From positions 744,001 to 808,000 of the forward strand of contig MU008185.1 of NCBI GenBank assembly GCA_010909165.1: a stretch of 64,000 bases of DNA, given 5' to 3'. Shown in pieces: positions 24,857 to 34,389 of the stretch. The notes beneath the pieces are model-generated. The model worked only from the letters and a program-made list of their open reading frames with translations. It was not told the DNA's origin and ran no database searches. A program made the position numbers and the translations under genes. The DNA comes from Anthoceros angustus. Taxonomy: Eukaryota; Streptophyta; Anthocerotopsida; Anthocerotales; Anthocerotaceae. Each line of letters starts with the position of its first letter. Position 1 is the stretch's first letter.

Positions 24857-25338
24857 TCCCCCGACTTCCGAGTCCCAACGACAAGGGCACTGGCAGCGGC
24901 GGGAGCAGAAATCAGCGAGGCAAGGCACCGCAAGCCTTCTTGCTCGCCAACCTGTCCAACCACCATCTGGAGTCTTGTCTGTAACCCGAGGCTGAAAGCA
25001 GGGTGGCCACTCGAGTGAGACATCCTGGGCATGCCCGGACAGCAAGCCGTTGCATGTGTGCGCAGGTACAGCTTGCCCGGTCCCGCCGGGTGCGGGGATC
25101 CGGGCCTCCGGGGCCCGGACCGGGCCGCCATTCTCCGCCAGTCACAGTTGGCTTCAGGGATCCAGCACTGCGTTCCAGGTCACTTGCAAGTTCCCCTCCA
25201 AGAATAGCTGGCACTTTTCCTTGCACCGCAGCTCATCTCAGCAGCATCGTGCATTTATTCACCCTCACGCCTCGAGTCTCTCTCTGAACGGTCCAGTCTC
25301 AGTCCACAGTCTTCTGACACAAACTACTTTGGCACGGA
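24857..25338. promoter_or_regulatory. Spacer between the KAB1-like and RAF1-like genes
   Basis: About 480 bp that must hold the promoter/5' UTR of the downstream minus-strand reductase and the 3' UTR of the RAF1-like gene. It contains a CCGGGCC-rich stretch at 25100-25130. No TATA box stands out. Confidence 0.4.
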
Positions 25339-26666
25339 CTAGAATTCTGCAGAGGTCTCGCAGATCAAGGCGTCAAACCGGGCCCTGGCGGTGTCGGAGG
25401 ATACCACCCCGAGAGCTCGTTCAACGAACCCTTTCTTGAGGGCCGCGTCTTTGGTCTCTGTGGCTGCATTGTGTAGCATGAACCCTAGGCAATCTCCAGG
25501 TGCTGTGGTGAAACCCTGAAATCATGTAAGGGTCGATCGGTTCAGATGGTATCCAAACAAACCTTCAAACCATTCTTTACCTTCGACCAGTATTGGCAGC
25601 GAGCTCACCTCACGACCAAGGGGTCTCCGTTCGTGCTCCTTGATTGCACGAGCTAGTTCTTGAGCTCCAGGCACATCTAGATCTCGCTGAATCACGAACT
25701 CTGCAGCTGCCTGCATTGCCGAGCAAGGTTAGGCGCATGCGTAACCTAACATACTCCACCCTACTTGACTGGAAGGTTAGTTGAGCAAACCTTTCGCTGC
25801 CGGGCAGACAGTATCCTTAGAGCATACAATATGTCGACTTTGCCCTCATCGAAGCTGTTGAGAATGTCCTCCGCAGTCTGAGATGAAACCAGAGAATCAT
25901 AAACCTGCATATCACAGGCATGGTTGGTAGGCCCATCCGCGGAGTTCGCTCATCAGAACACAACAGTATCAGACAAGGACCCGCTGGCGTGTTGAATGAG
26001 CTTGCCATTCGCAAGCAACAACTGACATCATGCATGAAGACCAATGATTCTTCGATTGACCACTAACTAAAATGCGCCTCATGCAAAGCTGTGTCTACTC
26101 ATGCTTCCAGAATGTGCACCTGAAGGCTCCAGCAACCGTGAACTCACTTGTGCAGCTACCACCATACAAGTTTGAGCAACCGTTGGAACAAATGTGGAGT
26201 CATACAGCTCCTCGGCGGTGACACCAGATTTTTGAAGCTCTACAATGGCTTGAGCCCTTTCCTGCCATGTCCCCATTCTCTCCCTCACCTGCTCTACCAG
26301 TGACCCTCTCCTCCTCTGCGTCTCCTCCTCCTCAGCTACGCTGACGGGAGGTGGAGGACTGGAGCCTGGCAGGTAAGGTGGCCGAAACTGGCCCAACCCT
26401 GGCGGCGAGATGGCTTGCTTCCCAGGCAATGATCTCCCCGGCAGCCGAACGGGATTTGGGATGGAGCTGCCATTCTCGTTCACCAAAAGGCTCTTCTCAT
26501 CAGACTTGGTCGGGATTGGTGGCCTCCACTGATCAAAACCTTCATTTCCTTTCCGCACGCATTGCACCCTGCCACTCTGCCACGTGCCCGATCTGCTCAC
26601 GGAAGCCTCATCCGTTCCCAGGCGAGCCCATTGCACTCCACAGGCTGCACAAACCAGCCCGCTCAT
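25339..26666 (-). CDS. Rubisco accumulation factor 1-like protein, short form
   Basis: Four exons on the minus strand: 26148-26666, 25791-25904, 25609-25710 and 25339-25515, all phase 0, giving 303 aa. The mature part matches the RAF1 helical domain: QERAQAIVELQKSGVTAEE and MVVAAQVYDSL at the end of exon 1 and into exon 2, LYALRILSARQRK in exon 2, QELARAIKEHERRPLGRE in exon 3, then the conserved APGDCLGFM in exon 4. RAF1 is a plastid chaperone that assembles Rubisco large-subunit dimers. The first ~100 residues are Ser/Arg/Pro-rich and could include a transit peptide. The frame ends about 45 residues after the PGDCL motif, so the C-terminal beta domain of canonical RAF1 (about 430-450 aa in plants) is absent, and no donor site allows an obvious extra exon. 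It could be a RAF1 paralogue or a truncated gene. Confidence 0.8.
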
Positions 26667-27014
26667 CCTCAGTAGGGCCTACTGCTGCTGATGCTGCTCC
26701 TGCGGCCTCTGCGAACCCTGCGTGTTCTAGTGGGTCGGTCCTGGCAATCCGAATCCTCCCAACCTGTTCCGGCATATCTACAAAGCAAGGAGGTGGCATA
26801 TCCTTGCAGTGGACGTGGAGCGACAAATAGAAGAGATTTTCCCGGAAAATCAAAAAGTTTGCGACTCGCATGCCAACAACATTTTAGGGTTAAGGGGCTG
26901 ATTGGCAAATGCGCGGGAAGGTCGTGAAAAGAGAACGCAGTTGTGGGAGGCACTGCGATTGGTGCATGCGCTTAGTGAGGCTCGCACTTCCGCAAGGTCA
27001 GACGATCTGTGAAA
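26667..27014. promoter_or_regulatory. Bidirectional promoter between RAF1-like and CCT4
   Basis: The two start codons are divergent and only 348 bp apart, so both promoters and 5' UTRs must share this interval. It contains a telo-box-like element and a TTTCCCGGAAAATC palindrome near 26837. Confidence 0.65.
26883..26892 (-). promoter_or_regulatory. Telo-box-like element
   Basis: TTTAGGGTTA on the plus strand (close to the AAACCCTAA plant telo-box on the minus strand). It lies about 125 bp upstream of the CCT4 start. Telo-boxes are common in plant promoters of growth-related genes; its activity here is inferred. Confidence 0.4.
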
Positions 27015-29598
27015 ATGCCGGGGGCGCCGGTGGCAGTAGTTCCGACGACCGGATCGCGGGTTGCCAAGAACGAGAAGTACGTCGATAACAAGCGTAAGGA
27101 TGACATCAGGCAGGCCAACATCACAGCTGCCAAGGCTGTGGCAGATGCCGTGAGGACGAGTCTTGGCCCCCGTGGGATGGACAAGATGCTGGCCACAGCC
27201 AATGGGGAGGTTATCATTACGAACGACGGGGCCACCATTTTGAATAAGGTCTGGTGCGTTTTACTCTGTTAGTGTCTTGGAGCAGCGTTTGGCATTGGTG
27301 GGTGGGTGTGCAGCTGACCCTTGCAAGTATACGCAGATGAACGTGTTGCAACCGGCGGCAAAGTTTCTGGTAGAATTGTCCAAGTCGCAAGATATTGTTG
27401 CTGGGGATGGCACAACCACTGGTACCCGTCGGATCTTGCTAATCCACAGCCCGTCTGTTGTTCATTGGAGAATTGGTGAAATTAGGTTAGGGGTTGTGTG
27501 CTTGTTGGCCTATTTTGCGACCCTTTCGTTGTATCGCTTCCTTCTCAAGTCAAGCTGCTGAGCCCGTGAATTGTGTGCAGTGGTAGTGATAGCTGGGGCG
27601 TTGCTGAAGCAGTGTTTGACTCTTCTAGGGAAGGGAGTACATCCTACCATTATTTCAGAAGCCTTTCACAAGGCATCTGAGAAAGCTGTTGAGGTATTGC
27701 TTCTTCCATGGCGCATTAGTCCATTGCAGATTCCGTCAAACTCTTTCAGACCTCACTCATGCTCCTAGTTTTTCTTCAGGTTCTCACAGCAATGGCCAAT
27801 CCAGTGGAGATGTCGGACCGGGAAGCTCTTGTGAAGAGTGCAAGCACCTCTTTAAACAGCAAGGTCCGCATGTGTTGGTTGTTAGTTGAAGCTGACTGCC
27901 GTGTTGTGCTCCTAACCCCTAACTCCAGTGTGGTGTTGTCAGGTTGTCAGTCAGTATTCATCTCTTTTGGCGCCTCTGGCAGTGGATGCAGTCGTGAATA
28001 TCATTGACCCTGTGCACCCAGACAGTGTGGATTTGCGAGATGTGAAAGTGTTGACAAAGCTTGGTGGCACGGTATCATTTTCTCTCTGGTTGTATCCCTG
28101 TGGTTCTTTGTTTTCATGATGGTTCGAAGGTCCCAAACACTTGTTGTGCCTGTAGGTTGACAACACTGAGATTATTAAAGGCCTTATTTTTGATAAGAAG
28201 GCGAGTCATGCAGCTGGAGGGCCCACCCGCATTGAGAATGCAAAAATTGGGCTGATACAGTTTCAAATATCCCCACCTAAGACAGATATTGAGCAGAACA
28301 TCGTTGTTTCTGATTATACGCAGGTCTGATAGTTGCCCTGCATTTCCTGTGTCAGCATGGTATCGCATGGCTTTAAGTGACACACTGTATCCTTGCTCAG
28401 TTTCATCCTCACTAATTGCATTCTTGCAGATGGATAGGATACTCAAGGAGGAGCGCAACCTCATTTTGGGCATGATCAAGAAGATTAAGGCTACAGGATG
28501 TAACGTCCTTTTGATTCAGAAGAGTATCTTGAGAGATGCTGTCACTGACCTGTCTCTGCACTACCTTGCAAAGGCTAAAATTCTGGTAGTGAAGGATGTA
28601 GAGCGGGATGACATTGAGTTCGTAAGTAAAACACTGAACTGCTTGCCGATTTCCAACATTGAGCATTTCCGAGCGGAAAAGCTTGGGCAGGCAGATTTGG
28701 TTGAAGAAGTTACTGTCGGTGCTGGCAGGGTAAGCTCTACAAGATGCTTGCCTTTGTCAGAGATGTGCAATGTGTATTTTTATAGAGCATTTCACTCTGA
28801 TGACTTATCTGTATGTTTCCTCAGATTGTAAAGGTTACAGGGATCAAAAACATGGGAAGGACTACCAGTGTGCTGATCCGGGGTTCCAACCAGCTGGTTA
28901 GTTTGGTTGTCCATAGGATCAAATGCTCTAATTCCCTCCGGGCACAGTCTAATGCATGGAATTGCTTTGTTCTTTTTTGCCACTGTAGGTACTAGACGAA
29001 GCGGAGCGCAGCTTGCATGATGCGCTCTGTGTTGTAAGATGTCTAGTGTTGAAACGATTTCTAATTGCTGGAGGAGGTGCTCCGGAGATAGAAGTGTCTC
29101 GGCAACTGGGTGCTTGGGCAAAGACGTTGCAGGGAATGGAGAGTTATTGTGTGCGGGCGTATGCTGAAGCAATGGAGGTAGGGATTCAACATTGAGCCGA
29201 TTGTTGACTGTCTGTCCGTAGCGTTTCTGCTAACTGGGCTGGTTTAAATGTTTCACAGGTGATCCCCTATACACTAGCAGAAAATGCAGGGCTTAACCCT
29301 ATTAGCATTGTGACAGAGCTTCGCAATCGGCATGCCAATGGCGAGGTGGTGTCCCCGTTTTGTATGCCTATTGCAGTTGCTTCTTATGTTGATTCATACC
29401 AGACAGGTGGGCTGAAAAACCGTGTGTGACGGTGCTTTGCAGGTGAATACTGGAATCAATGTGAGAAAGGGGCAAATTACAAACATCCTCGAAGAGAACG
29501 TGGTTCAACCGCTGCTAGTGAGCACCAGTGCCGTGTCTCTCGCCACGGAGTGTGTGCGGATGATCATGAAGATTGACGATATTGTTAGCGTGAGGTGA
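27015..29598 (+). CDS. CCT4: T-complex protein 1 subunit delta (CCT4)
   Basis: Eleven exons: 27015-27248, 27337-27421, 27581-27693, 27780-27863, 27943-28071, 28156-28323, 28430-28729, 28825-28896, 28989-29177, 29259-29345 and 29443-29598, giving 538 aa, the normal length for CCT delta. It is a subunit of the cytosolic TRiC/CCT chaperonin that folds actin and tubulin. Diagnostic sequence includes [20 protein letters not shown], the nucleotide-site motifs [10 protein letters not shown] (end of exon 1) and GDGTTT (residues 101-106), [23 protein letters not shown], and the C-terminal [18 protein letters not shown]. All exon phases fit, with one split codon at the exon 2/3 junction. Introns are 79-159 bp. 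The start ATG follows GTGAAA and gives the expected short N-terminus. Confidence 0.96.
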
Positions 29599-29938
29599 AC
29601 GCGGTGCTCCTGAACGATCATGCTTCCTATAAGCTGGCCACCCTGTGTAGACTCGGTTCAGGTATAGGGCTGTACTCCAAAGCTGCCGTAGGGCGCAGCT
29701 ACCCGATTTTGCCGTCTTTCGAACTGTAGGTACTTGCGTACAAGTCTACTGGAATTTGAGCAGGAAAGTTGTTGATGTAACATAAAACGCATTTTTTGAT
29801 ACCTTCCATACTGACTGGCAGTGTGGTGTACAATCCCAACTACCTGGGGGTTAACTCGGCCGAGTGCTCTAATAAGCTACCTAGTTGTGTACTACATACG
29901 AGAGCGTGCCTGGTTTGGAGGAGAAACGATGGGCCTTA
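29599..29938. other. Convergent 3' region of CCT4 and the LEA2 gene
   Basis: 340 bp between the stop codons of two converging genes. It should hold both 3' UTRs. No canonical AATAAA signal stands out; ATAAAACGCATTTTTTG near 29782 is a candidate AT-rich polyadenylation region for CCT4. Confidence 0.4.
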
Positions 29939-30872
29939 CTAACTGGCACATACTTTGCTGTCCAATGTCATCTCGTCCGGTCTCAAGACGATCACGCAGC
30001 GGACTTGCACCTGCAGGCGAAGTCGACGTAGATCAGAACCTGGCGGCAACAGAAGCAATTTGTGGCACCAGAGGAATATGAAAGAAAAACGAGCACCCCT
30101 GTTACCTTCATGCGTGGTGTTACGAGGCCAAGAATGCGAAGTCGAGCTCGGACATCGCCTGTGATCTGCAGAGGGATATGGTCATCCAAAGAATCACCTA
30201 GCAAATCAGCCGCAGCAGCTTGGACAATGTTGAGGCTCTCCACCAGAAACTGGGAGCGGACTGTGGTGTTCCGCCTGGCGGACAGTTGGAAAGAAGGGAT
30301 GACCGCAGCACCTAAGAGAAGATCCTTGTACAGGACGTCGAGCGAAACTGGATCATACCGGATGACAACCTTGTTACGATTGCTCACGGCCAGCACAAAC
30401 GTGCTATTCATGGAGAGCTGTACTTTGAAGCTGCTGTAGCCAGGGAGCACTGGATCCACCTCCACGCTGTGCACTTGCACATCTTGCAGGTTGAATGCCG
30501 GCACTCTGGGCCGAAAGACAAGCCAAAGCACAGTGCCGCTATTCCGACCGCCACCGTTCCGATCACGAACACAACCGCGAGGCCATAACACGCGGATTGA
30601 AGGCAGCTGCGCTCCGCGCCCGTTTTGGAGTCAGCTGGAAAGGCTCCGTCACGCGATCGACTGTAAGGCCTGCTGCGGCGGAGGAAGCCGCGGGCGCCAT
30701 CACCACCCAATCCTTCCCCCATGTCGCCTGTATCTCCACCTCTGCTGGCATGCGCGGCGTCAAAATGGCCGAGCGGACTGTGGCAAGGGCCCAGCCGCAG
30801 CTGCAGCAGCGTCTCTGCGGACAATGTGCGAACAGGCCGAGCATCATCCTGCGCTCCATGGCCTCCACACAT
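29939..30872 (-). pseudogene. LEA2 / NDR1-HIN1-like membrane protein, frameshifted copy 1
   Basis: Two exons on the minus strand: 30106-30872 and 29939-30010, with donor AAG/GTAACA and acceptor CTGCAG/GTGCAA. The protein has a basic, Gly-rich cytosolic N-terminus, one membrane segment (CYGLAVVFVIGTVAVGIAAL), then the LEA2 beta domain (VPAFNLQDVQVHSVEV, NRNKVVIRYDPVSLDVLYKD, LQITGDVRARL) and ends CVIVLRPDEM...KVCAS. Around 30535 one base is missing compared with the tandem copy at 31855, shifting the frame exactly at the end of the membrane segment. Without that loss the protein would be about 279 aa, normal for the family. Either this is a recent pseudogene or the base loss is a consensus error. 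NHL proteins sit at the plasma membrane and are linked to defence and stress. Confidence 0.8.
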
Positions 30873-31457
30873 TCAGCGCCGTCGGTACAAACGGTTGTGC
30901 CTTGCGGATGTCATAACACTCATCGCATTGCGCAGTCGCCAGGCGATGCATCTGCCACCAGCTGGCAGTGCACCATCATGAAAGGTTACGCGGTGCTGTT
31001 GATCTCGGTACCGGTTATCATAAATTGGGCGGGGCCTGGGACGCAACGCTTCGATCAACCCGTTCCCCTTCTCAGCCGCCACCTTTAATGCGCTTCAGCT
31101 CCTCAGCTCCTCAGCTCCTCATCGGGTGATTTGTTTCTCACCCCGATCCAAGCATTCTTATCACCTATGTACATATCATACATAGTAGGAAGACACGGCT
31201 GGCGAGGTACAACTTATATTCTGTTGAATATCATGGATATCACGTATATTTTATTGAGGGAAAAACGATCGGAAAACCCATCGAGCAGGGACCACGAAGG
31301 TGGACATGGGGCAAGATGAAAAAAGGGTATAAGATGAAAAGGAGTTATTAAGTTCTTTATCTAACGTTATTTACTACTCCTAGAACATCATGGAAGAAAA
31401 ATGGCTTGAGGAAGAGGAAGAAATGTCACGCCGTCGTGGCCTTGGGAAGGATTGTTG
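30383..31457. repeat. Segmental tandem duplication, copy 1
   Basis: The stretch from ATTGCTCACGGCCAGCAC to GTCGTGGCCTTGGGAAGG recurs at 31707-32784, a shift of about 1324 bp. It covers most of LEA2 exon 1 and about 580 bp of upstream DNA. Identity is very high; many differences are one-base length changes in homopolymers. Confidence 0.9.
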
Positions 31458-31706
31458 GTGAGAGCCCTTTGAAGGGCAATGGAGACTACTGTCTCGTAAG
31501 TGTATGGAAATAAGAAAGGTGTCTGCATGAAGGATTCATCGAGAGGGACCTTGAGGAGCAATGGAGACTCGGCATCTCAAGTAAGGTATGAAAATAAGAA
31601 AGGCGTCGCCAGAAGGATTTTGTCCCGGCAGGCCCTTTGAAGACAATGGAACTATTTGTCTCAAGTAAATTGTGAAATAAGAAAGGCATCGCCTGTGAAG
31701 GATTGC
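31449..31706. repeat. 88-bp tandem array, first block (3 degenerate units)
   Basis: Three units beginning AAGGATT and containing GGCAATGGAGACT and GAAATAAGAAAGG lie between the two LEA2 copies. They carry many indels compared with the regular block at 32781-33119. Confidence 0.85.
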
Positions 31707-32196
31707 TCACGGCCAGCACAAACGTGCTATTCATGGAGAGCTGTACTTTGAAGCTGCTGTAGCCAGGGAGCACTGGATCCACCTCCACGCTGTGCACTTG
31801 CACATCTTGCAGGTTGAATGCCGGCACTCTGGGCCGAAAGACAAGCCAAAGCACGAGCGCCGCTATTCCGACCGCCACCGTTCCGATCACGAACACAACC
31901 GCGAGGCCATAACACGCGGATTGAAGGCAGCTGCGCTCCGCGCCCGTTTTGGAGTCAGCTGGAAAGGCTCCGTCACGCGATCGACTGTAAGGCCTGCTGC
32001 GGCGGAGGAAGCCGCGGGCGCCATCACCACCCAATCCTTCCCCCATGTCGCCTGTATCTCCACCTCTGCTGGCATGCGCGGCGTCAAAATGGCCGAGCGG
32101 ACTGTGGCAAGGGCCCTTGGCCGCGGCTGCAGCAGCGTCTCTTGACAATGTGCGAACAGGCCGAGCATCATCCTGGCGCTCCATGGCCTCACACAT
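31707..32196 (-). pseudogene. LEA2 / NHL gene copy 2, 3'-truncated
   Basis: A tandem copy of the first ~490 bp of LEA2 exon 1, starting at the ATG at 32196. Its frame is open through the membrane segment and into the LEA2 domain (LVFRPRVPAFNLQDVQVHS), with no frameshift at the place where copy 1 is broken. At FVLAVSN the sequence switches into the 88-bp repeat array, so the rest of exon 1 and exon 2 are missing and the frame runs into repeat-derived residues before stopping near 31486. The N-terminal Ala run differs from copy 1. It is not expected to give a normal protein, but it has the whole upstream region. Confidence 0.8.
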
Positions 32197-32784
32197 TCGG
32201 CGCCGTCGGTACAAACGGTTGTGCCTTGCGGATGTCATAACACTCATCGCATTGCGCAGTCGCCAGGCGATGCATCTGCCACCAGCTGGCAGTGCACCAT
32301 CATGAAAGGTTACGCGGTGCTGTTGATCTCGGTACCGGTTATCATAAATTGGGCGGGGCCTGGGACGCAACGCTTCGATCAACCCGTTCCCCTTCTCAGC
32401 CGCCACCTTTAATGCGCTTCAGCTCCTCAGCTCCTCAGCTCCTCATCGGGTGATTTGTTTCTCACCCCGATCCAAGCACACTTATCACCTATGTACATAT
32501 CATACATAGTAGGAAGACACGGCTGGCGAGGTACAACTTATATTCTGGTTGAATATCATGGATATCACGTATATTTTATTGAGGGAAAAAACGATCGGAA
32601 AAACCCATCGAGCAGGGACCACGAAGGTGGACATGGGGGCAAGATGAAAAAGGAGTTATAAGATGAAAAAGGAGTTATTAAGTTCTTTATCTAACGTTAT
32701 TTACTACTCCTAGAACATCGCAGGAAGAAAAAATGGCTTGAGGAAGAGGAAGAAATGTCACCTGCCGTCGTGGCCTTGGGAAGG
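31707..32784. repeat. Segmental tandem duplication, copy 2
   Basis: Second copy of 30383-31457. The left junction has the short homology GATTG shared between the 88-bp unit (AAGGATTG) and the gene (ACGATTGCTC). Confidence 0.9.
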
Positions 32785-33119
32785 ATTGCCGTCGAGAGGG
32801 CCCTTTGAAGGGCAATGGAGACTCGCTGTCTTAAGTAAGCTGTGAAATAAGAAAGGTGTCGCCTTGTGAAGGATTACCGTCAAGAGGGACCTTTGAGGAG
32901 CAATGGAGACTCGCTGTCTCAAGTAAGGTATGAAATAAGAAAGGCGTCGCCTTGTGAAGGATTGCCGTCGACAGGGCCCTTTGAAGGGCAATGGAGACTC
33001 GCTGTCTCAAGTAAATTGTGAAATAAGAAAGGCATCGCCTTGTGAAGGATTGCCGTCAAGAGGGCTTTTTGAAGGGCAATGGAGACTCGCTATCTCAAGT
33101 AAGTTGTGAATTAAGAAAG
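32781..33119. repeat. 88-bp tandem array, second block (about 4 units)
   Basis: Units start at 32781, 32869, 32957 and 33045, an exact 88-bp period. Each contains GGCAATGGAGACTCGCT and GTGAAATAAGAAAGG. The last unit decays after GTGAATTAAGAAAG. Confidence 0.95.
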
Positions 33120-34389
33120 CGGCAACCCGCGCCATGTCTGCGAGCGTGGTAGGATTTGGCATAGGACATGAAAATTTTATCGAAGTCCACAGCCATTACC
33201 CATACGTTTCGAGTGCGAGCTGAATAAAGGAGTGGCCCGCTGGCATCCCGCTATATTTTCTGACCTTGAGAGCCGCAGCACCAGCAGTAGCCCAACCAGG
33301 ATAGTTAGTGTTAGCATGAGTGGTAAGGTCAGTAACCACCACGTCCGCCACCAAAACCTAGTCACCACGGACAAAGTACAATCGATTGGATTGAGCGACG
33401 TTGAAAACTGCGCACTACTTACCGTAGTTATATAGTTGTGTACGCATTGTCCTAATGGATTATCTTGTTTTTGGGTGTAAGTTATTAGGTAAAGTGAAAT
33501 TAGATTAAAATATATTTATAATCGTCATGGATAGGTGCAACCATCGTCATGGATAGGTGCAATATAAAAAAGACGAATCAAATTTTGCTAAATGGGACAA
33601 ATGCAGATATCACAAAGAATGAAAATACAATCGATGTAAAAATTTGGGTTTTCAGAAGAACAATGGAAAAGAATGACAAATGTAGACATCACAAAGAATG
33701 AAAATACAATCTTCATAAAAATTTGGGTTTTCAGAAGAACAATGGAAAAGAACAAAAGCAAAAATTGGTTGATCAAATAATTTTGAAGCTATGTATTGCC
33801 AAGTTGTTTAAGAAAGTACCTTCGAACTTTTGCTCATGGCTTTTTGTACATGATGGACTAATGGACCCCATATCTTTACGAATAGAATATTGATGAACAA
33901 ACACAATTGTTGAACACCGTCATTGCAAAATCTAGATTAGTCATGCAATTATATCAAAGCTTTTGTGGGTTTGCTCCTACTACAGTAGCCAAAGCAGATG
34001 TTCGGGATCAGGTCGACGCTCACGGAACCCGGTCACCAATTCCTAAGTCTTTTCATCACTTACTAGATGATCCCATAGACAAAGTGGGACACTCATTCTT
34101 CCTTTTGGGGGCGATAGAAAGGAAGACATTCTCGTGAAGTTACTAAGTAATGTATGCATGATATAGTTTATAAAATTTACAGTTGGGGGAGACTTTATTG
34201 AGAAAGAAAAGAGATGGAAAAAATGTCATCTACTGCGAAAAAAAAAGGGGTTAACCCAATAAAGGGCACCAGGCCAAGGGGCACTAACTCACGCGATCGT
34301 TTTTCTCAAAACTAACTACAACCCTAAAAATCTCGTAATCGGGGATAAGAAAGGGCTTACCTACATCCACCACTGAAAAATCCGCCTCC
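33120..34389. other. AT-rich intergenic DNA with a small tandem duplication
   Basis: No gene was recognised. A roughly 78-bp segment (ACAAATG(C/T)AGA(T/C)ATCACAAAG onward, ending GAACAATGGAAAAGAA) is duplicated at 33598-33673 and 33676-33752. A 21-bp segment around ATCGTCATGGATAGGTGCAA is duplicated at 33522-33562. Confidence 0.6.

Noticed and set aside
30495-31088. Plus-strand frames across the LEA2 copies
   Set aside because: Antisense to the LEA2 exon. No domain was seen, while the minus strand has a membrane segment and an LEA2 domain.
32781-33119. CRISPR-like array
   Set aside because: The units are contiguous 88-bp tandem repeats without unique spacers, in a eukaryotic genome.
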